NCBI GenBank assembly: GCA_005879015.1 | Contig: VBMC01000261.1 | Coordinates: 1-7,165, forward strand | From: Methanobacteriota archaeon | GTDB lineage: Archaea; Thermoplasmatota; Thermoplasmata; RBG-16-68-12 | Length of the DNA: 7,165 nt | Direction: 5' to 3' | Shown: piece by piece, positions 5,470-7,165 of the stretch | Position numbering within the stretch: position 1 is the stretch's first letter | Layout of the letters: each line of letters starts with the position of its first letter | Translations under genes and position numbers: made by a program | Notes under the pieces: model-generated | What the model was told of the DNA's origin: nothing | Database searches by the model: none | Seen by the model: only the letters and a program-made list of their open reading frames with translations

Positions 5470-5953
5470 CGACGCGAAGTACGGCGACTTCTCCCACCGC
5501 CCATTCATCGACATGTGCGTGCCGTCCACCTTGGATCCGACCCTGGCGCCTCCGGGAAAACACATCATGTCCTGTTTCATCCAGTACGCGCCGTATACGT
5601 TGCGGAAGGGCACGTGGCCCGAACGCCGCGAGGACTTCGCGGAGACGGTCATCGACACGATCGAGGAATACGTCCCGAACCTTCGAGACATCATCCTTCA
5701 TCGGCAGGTGCTCAGCCCGTGGGACCTGGAGCAGATGATCGGCCTCACCGGAGGAAACATCTTCCACGGAGAGCTGACGCCCGACCAGTTGTTCTTCCTC
5801 CGCCCGACGCCGGGTTGGGCCCAGTATCGCACGCCGATCAAGGGACTCTATCTGTGCGGCTCCGGCGCGCACCCCGGAGGCGGCGTCATGGGAGCGCCGG
5901 GGCTCAACGCTGCGCGGGAGATCCTGAAAGACTGGGCCCGCCTGCGGGTGTGA
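5402..5953 (+). pseudogene. FAD-dependent oxidoreductase FAD-ox2, C-terminal fragment
   Basis: This frame carries the rest of FAD-ox2: GPQLQGAISIGPTVDYIEKA, AYDDAKYGDFSHRPF, a conserved LDPTLAPPGKH, then GGNIFHGELTPDQLFFLRP and the C-terminal FAD motif GLYLCGSGAHPGGG with GAPGLNAA, ending at TGA 5953. The first internal ATG is at 5513, but homology clearly begins at 5402. Compared with FAD-ox1 and FAD-ox3, about 40 residues between RTFL and the SIGPT-like block are absent. The joined product would have about 487 residues instead of about 522-530. The lesion is thus a deletion of length 2 modulo 3 (for example 119 or 122 nt). FAD-ox3 starts 3 nt after this stop, so both are one transcription unit. 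Confidence 0.8.
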
Positions 5954-5956
5954 GCC

Positions 5957-7165
5957 TTGGCCGACACCTACGACGTCATCGTGGTCGGCGGGGGGCATAA
6001 TGGTCTCGTCGCGGCCGCGTACCTGGCCCGGGCGCGGCGCCGCGTGTTGCTCCTCGAGCGACGTCCCGAGGTGGGCGGCGCTGCCGCGACGGAGGAGCTC
6101 GCCCCTGGGTTTCAGGCCTCGACCGGCGCGGACGTCTGTGGACTTCTCCGACCGGAGATTGTCGACGACTTGAACCTCGCGGCCCGGGGACTGCGCTTTC
6201 TGCCCCTCGACCCGGAGGTGACCGCCCTCGGGGATCACACCTCCCTCCGCATCTGGCGGGACGTCTGGAGAACGCAGGCCGAACTGATGACAAAATCTCC
6301 GCGCGACGCGGAGGCCTACCCGCGATTCACCGCGTTCCTGCGCGATTTCGCGACGGCCTTGGATCCCCTCTTCACGATGACGCCGCCGAACGTCGCCGCA
6401 CCGACCCTAAGAGAGCAGATGGGCCTCTTGCGGCGCGCGCTCGCGGTCCGGCGCCTTGGCAAGGACACGATGCAACAGATGCTCCGCATGCCCCCGATGT
6501 CGGTCCGAGATTTTCTGAACGAGTGGTTCGAGACGGAGCTGCTGAAGGCCTCGTTTGCCGTGGACGCGCTGGTCGGCACTTTCCAAGGCCCCTTCTCCCC
6601 CGGGACGGCCTTCGGTCTCGTCCTCCACTTCCTGCCCGCCGTTCAAGGCAGCGGCTGGTCTTTCGTCAAGGGGGGGATGGGCACCTTGGCGAGTGCACTG
6701 GCACTGGCCGCGAGGGAGGCGGGTGCAACGATCCGGACCAACGCCGACGTCCACCGGATCACGAGCACGGACGGACGGGTCACCGGCGTGGAACTCTCGA
6801 ACGGCGAACGGATCGTGGGGCGCGCGGTCGCCTCCAACGCGGATCCGAAGCGGACGTTCCTTCACCTGATCGATCCCGAGGAACTGGATCCGGAATTCTT
6901 GGTCCACGTGCGGAACTTTGAAATGAACGGTGTCGTCGCGAAGGTGAACTTCGCCCTCGATCGGGCGCCGGGATTTCCCGGTGCTTCCGAAGCGGTCCCC
7001 GCGCACTTTCGGATCTGTCCGTCCCTCGAGTATCTGGAGCGGGCGTACGACGACGCGAAATATGGGAGCGTATCGGTCGCGCCGTTCCTCGATGTCTTCG
7101 TCCCGACGGTCATGGACCCAGACCTTGCGCCGACGGGCAAGCACGTCGTTTCCACGTTGGTCCAA
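5957..7165 (+). CDS. FAD-dependent oxidoreductase, PYROXD2-like (FAD-ox3, cut by right edge)
   Basis: An unbroken frame of 403 codons runs to the window end. TTG 5957 gives MADTYDVIVVGGGHNGLVAA (dinucleotide motif at residues 9-16, Glu 34 in LLLERR), starting 3 nt after the FAD-ox2 stop and overlapping a weak GGTGTGA ribosome site. Family blocks in order: VGGAAATEELAPGFQ, SPRDAEAYPRF, LNEWFETELLKASF, SPGTAFGLVLHF, KGGMGTLASALALAA, NADPKRTFLHLI, KVNFALDRAPGFPG, SLEYLERAYDDAKYG, LAPTGKH. It retains the roughly 40-residue segment that FAD-ox2 has lost. About 120 residues with the second FAD motif lie beyond the edge. An aberration in this copy is ARARRR in place of the usual ARAGKR after the first helix, removing a Gly. 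Substrate unknown. Confidence 0.9.
   Translation, partial: MADTYDVIVVGGGHNGLVAAAYLARARRRVLLLERRPEVGGAAATEELAPGFQASTGADVCGLLRPEIVDDLNLAARGLRFLPLDPEVTALGDHTSLRIWRDVWRTQAELMTKSPRDAEAYPRFTAFLRDFATALDPLFTMTPPNVAAPTLREQMGLLRRALAVRRLGKDTMQQMLRMPPMSVRDFLNEWFETELLKASFAVDALVGTFQGPFSPGTAFGLVLHFLPAVQGSGWSFVKGGMGTLASALALAAREAGATIRTNADVHRITSTDGRVTGVELSNGERIVGRAVASNADPKRTFLHLIDPEELDPEFLVHVRNFEMNGVVAKVNFALDRAPGFPGASEAVPAHFRICPSLEYLERAYDDAKYGSVSVAPFLDVFVPTVMDPDLAPTGKHVVSTLVQ

Noticed and set aside
5377..6855. 17-base direct repeat (5377-5393 and 6839-6855)
   Set aside because: It encodes the shared ADPKR block of two paralogs and needs no explanation as a mobile or regulatory repeat, although it lies next to the FAD-ox2 junction.
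1665..7165. Carotenoid biosynthesis cluster
   Set aside because: The oxidoreductases share the CrtI fold, but no phytoene synthase, cyclase or prenyltransferase is present, and the GcvT neighbour points elsewhere.
1..7165. CRISPR array, tRNA, rRNA, transposase or phage gene
   Set aside because: I found no regularly spaced repeats, no tRNA-like or rRNA-like sequence and no transposase or phage motifs.

Overview
The window is GC-rich and gene-dense, and it reads like an archaeal chromosome segment. A soil or sediment Thermoplasmatota-like euryarchaeon is my best guess, from TATA-type promoter boxes, one apparently leaderless promoter, Shine-Dalgarno sites and the family mix (DUF1801, AHSA1/SRPBCC, PYROXD2-like flavoproteins, stand-alone GcvT-like protein). 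A bacterium carrying the same families cannot be excluded from sequence alone. I see no rRNA, tRNA, CRISPR array, insertion sequence or phage gene.

Layout. Left part, minus strand: a small CxxC protein resembling Erv/ALR thiol oxidases (230-520) followed by the N-terminal part of a DUF1801 protein that runs off the left edge (1-213). Positions 521-889 hold little: a possible 38-residue very basic peptide (705-821, plus strand) and a TATA-like box. Then comes a plus-strand tandem AHSA1/SRPBCC gene (890-1600, with its displaced C-terminal coding continuing to 1668). It converges on the first FAD-dependent oxidoreductase (FAD-ox1, 1665-3233, minus, complete). Upstream of that on the same strand is a GcvT-like aminomethyltransferase-family gene (about 3269-4366, reading on to 3014). 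Across a 122-bp divergent promoter lie two more plus-strand FAD oxidoreductases of the same family: FAD-ox2 (4489-5953, broken by a frameshift) and FAD-ox3 (5957 to the right edge).

How the genes may work together. Three paralogous COG1233/PYROXD2-like flavoproteins flank a folate-type GcvT protein. By analogy with sarcosine and dimethylglycine dehydrogenases, where a flavin amine dehydrogenase feeds a GcvT domain, the cluster may be an oxidative N-demethylation or one-carbon module. The substrate is unknown and this is inference.

The most striking feature is damage. Three genes (SRPBCC domain 2 near 1498, GcvT tail near 3269, FAD-ox2 near 5401) each look intact on both sides of a junction, but lack a stretch of coding sequence (roughly 25-45 codons by comparison with relatives), with loss of frame or of the normal end. 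Two divergent genes also seem to start at near-cognate codons (CTG and ATC), each 7 nt after a strong Shine-Dalgarno. Real gene decay and assembly or consensus error both fit; raw reads would decide.
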